A DNA stretch of 64,000 bases from JABDLO01 sp041749255 (GTDB lineage: Bacteria > Bacteroidota > Bacteroidia > Chitinophagales > Saprospiraceae): assembly GCA_041749255.1 (NCBI GenBank), contig JBGTBR010000087.1, positions 1-64,000 on the forward strand. The letters run 5' to 3'. Position numbers and translations under genes: made by a program. The number at the start of each line of letters is the position of its first letter. Position 1 is the stretch's first letter. Positions 63,346-64,000 of the stretch are shown piece by piece. The notes under the pieces are model-generated. The model was not told the DNA's origin and ran no database searches. It saw nothing but the letters and a program-made list of their open reading frames with translations.

Positions 63346-64000
63346 ATGATTATAAAAAATAAAAACAATAAAACGGAGAAGCCTGAAAAAATTTCTCAGG
63401 TAGTTGTTATAGGTACATCCGCAGGGGGACTGAGCGCATTAAAGGAACTCATAGGCCAACTTCCCAAAGACTTTTCCCTGCCGATTCTGATTGTCCGACA
63501 TATTTCTCCTGATGCTACGGGGAATGTACTCTTAAACGAGCTTAATAAGCTAAATACCGTTAAATGTCAGCATGCCAAAAGCGAAAACAAACTGAAACCT
63601 GGAAATGCATACCTTGCCCCATCAGATCATCACCTGTTGATTGGGGAAAACTTAAAAATGCTGGTGACCAAAGGTGCCCACGAAAACAGGTCGCGCCCGG
63701 CTATTGATCCGTTATTTCGATCTGCAGCCGTAGCTTTCGGTTCAGGTGTTATCGGAATATTACTCACCGGTTATCTCGATGATGGAACATCGGGTATGAA
63801 AGCTATAAAAAAATGCGGAGGAATTTGTATTGTACAAGATCCGGACGATGCCGAGTATCCCGATATGCCAAGAAATGCCCTGAATAATGTAAAGGTAGAT
63901 TATTGTCTGCCTATATCGGAAATGGGAGTCTTACTTACCGGGATCATTCCGCGGAAATTACAAAAGAGTAAACCTGTTCCGGAAGATGTTTTAATAGAGG
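63346..64000 (+). CDS. CheB-type methylesterase domain protein (incomplete at the window edge)
   Basis: At least 218 codons from the ATG at 63346, with no stop before 64000. The sequence reads VVVIGTSAGGLSALKELIGQL (catalytic Ser in GTSAGG), IVRHISPDATG (catalytic His), and ILLTGYLDDGTSGMKAIKKCGG (catalytic Asp in LDDG). All three residues of the CheB triad are present. CheB removes methyl groups from chemoreceptors. No receiver domain precedes it, so it may be a stand-alone CheB or the first part of a CheB-CheR-PAS-kinase fusion, which is frequent in this phylum. The right edge of the window hides the answer. Confidence 0.85.
   Translation, partial: MIIKNKNNKTEKPEKISQVVVIGTSAGGLSALKELIGQLPKDFSLPILIVRHISPDATGNVLLNELNKLNTVKCQHAKSENKLKPGNAYLAPSDHHLLIGENLKMLVTKGAHENRSRPAIDPLFRSAAVAFGSGVIGILLTGYLDDGTSGMKAIKKCGGICIVQDPDDAEYPDMPRNALNNVKVDYCLPISEMGVLLTGIIPRKLQKSKPVPEDVLIE

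Noticed and set aside
1..64000. CRISPR arrays, rRNA genes and transposase genes
   Set aside because: No regularly spaced repeats, rRNA sequence or transposase-like protein were seen by eye.

Overview
The window looks like chromosomal DNA of a free-living member of the Bacteroidota, probably a Saprospiria- or Cytophagia-like lineage; I cannot name a genus. The signs are low GC, several copies of the phylum's TAnnTTTG -7 promoter motif, families common in this phylum (DUF6265, DUF6624, DUF6090, DUF418, PadR plus PspC-domain pairs, TolC/HlyD/ABC export clusters, a TonB-receptor remnant) and interspersed palindromic repeats.

Layout. 0.3-5.6 kb: nhaA, dinB convergent to it, a divergent LexA-like XRE/S24 repressor, and an autoregulated PadR-PspC operon. 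5.6-11 kb: a repeat-rich gap, a secreted beta-propeller protein, a secreted DUF6265/YCII protein, a DUF695 protein and a second repeat-rich gap. 11-24 kb: a secreted S9 peptidase, RhuM with the stub of a lost hsdR, an orphan HicB, a kinase/DUF2231/VIT cluster, a 983-residue primase-helicase of the TOTE conflict type, ClbS/DfsB-like and NmrA-like proteins, and an esterase. 23.7-31.4 kb: mainly housekeeping (mnmE, tsaC, ddl) with a VOC protein, a serine hydrolase and a DUF418 protein. 31.7-37 kb: a TetR-ABC-HlyD-TolC operon whose ABC ATPase motifs are degenerate. 37.4-40.9 kb: a sodium:solute symporter and a sulfatase. 41.25 kb: tRNA-Val(TAC) with a strong terminator.

41.6-56.2 kb is an accessory region full of small hypotheticals, decayed genes and recombination-like sequences. 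Broken or stub genes include DUF421, a PIN domain with its core deleted, a DUF6090 N-terminus, a TonB-receptor stub, a second cyclase copy, a Doc stub and a DUF6624 scrap. It also holds an SDR-DoxX operon next to its likely TetR regulator, with shared operator-like sites in both promoters, and a single-gene segment bounded by two integron attC-like sites (about 48.92-49.71 kb).

56.2-63 kb is a heavy-metal RND efflux operon: two small His-rich exported proteins, a His-rich adaptor lipoprotein, a CusA/CzcA pump and a TolC-like channel. The window ends inside a CheB-type methylesterase gene that is open at the right edge.

The best candidates for unusual biology are the attC-bounded cassette, the primase-helicase, the 259-residue protein paired with a deleted PIN partner (apparently a leaderless transcript), and the ABC transporter that lacks normal catalytic motifs. 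All family names come from reading the proteins by eye; no database search was run.
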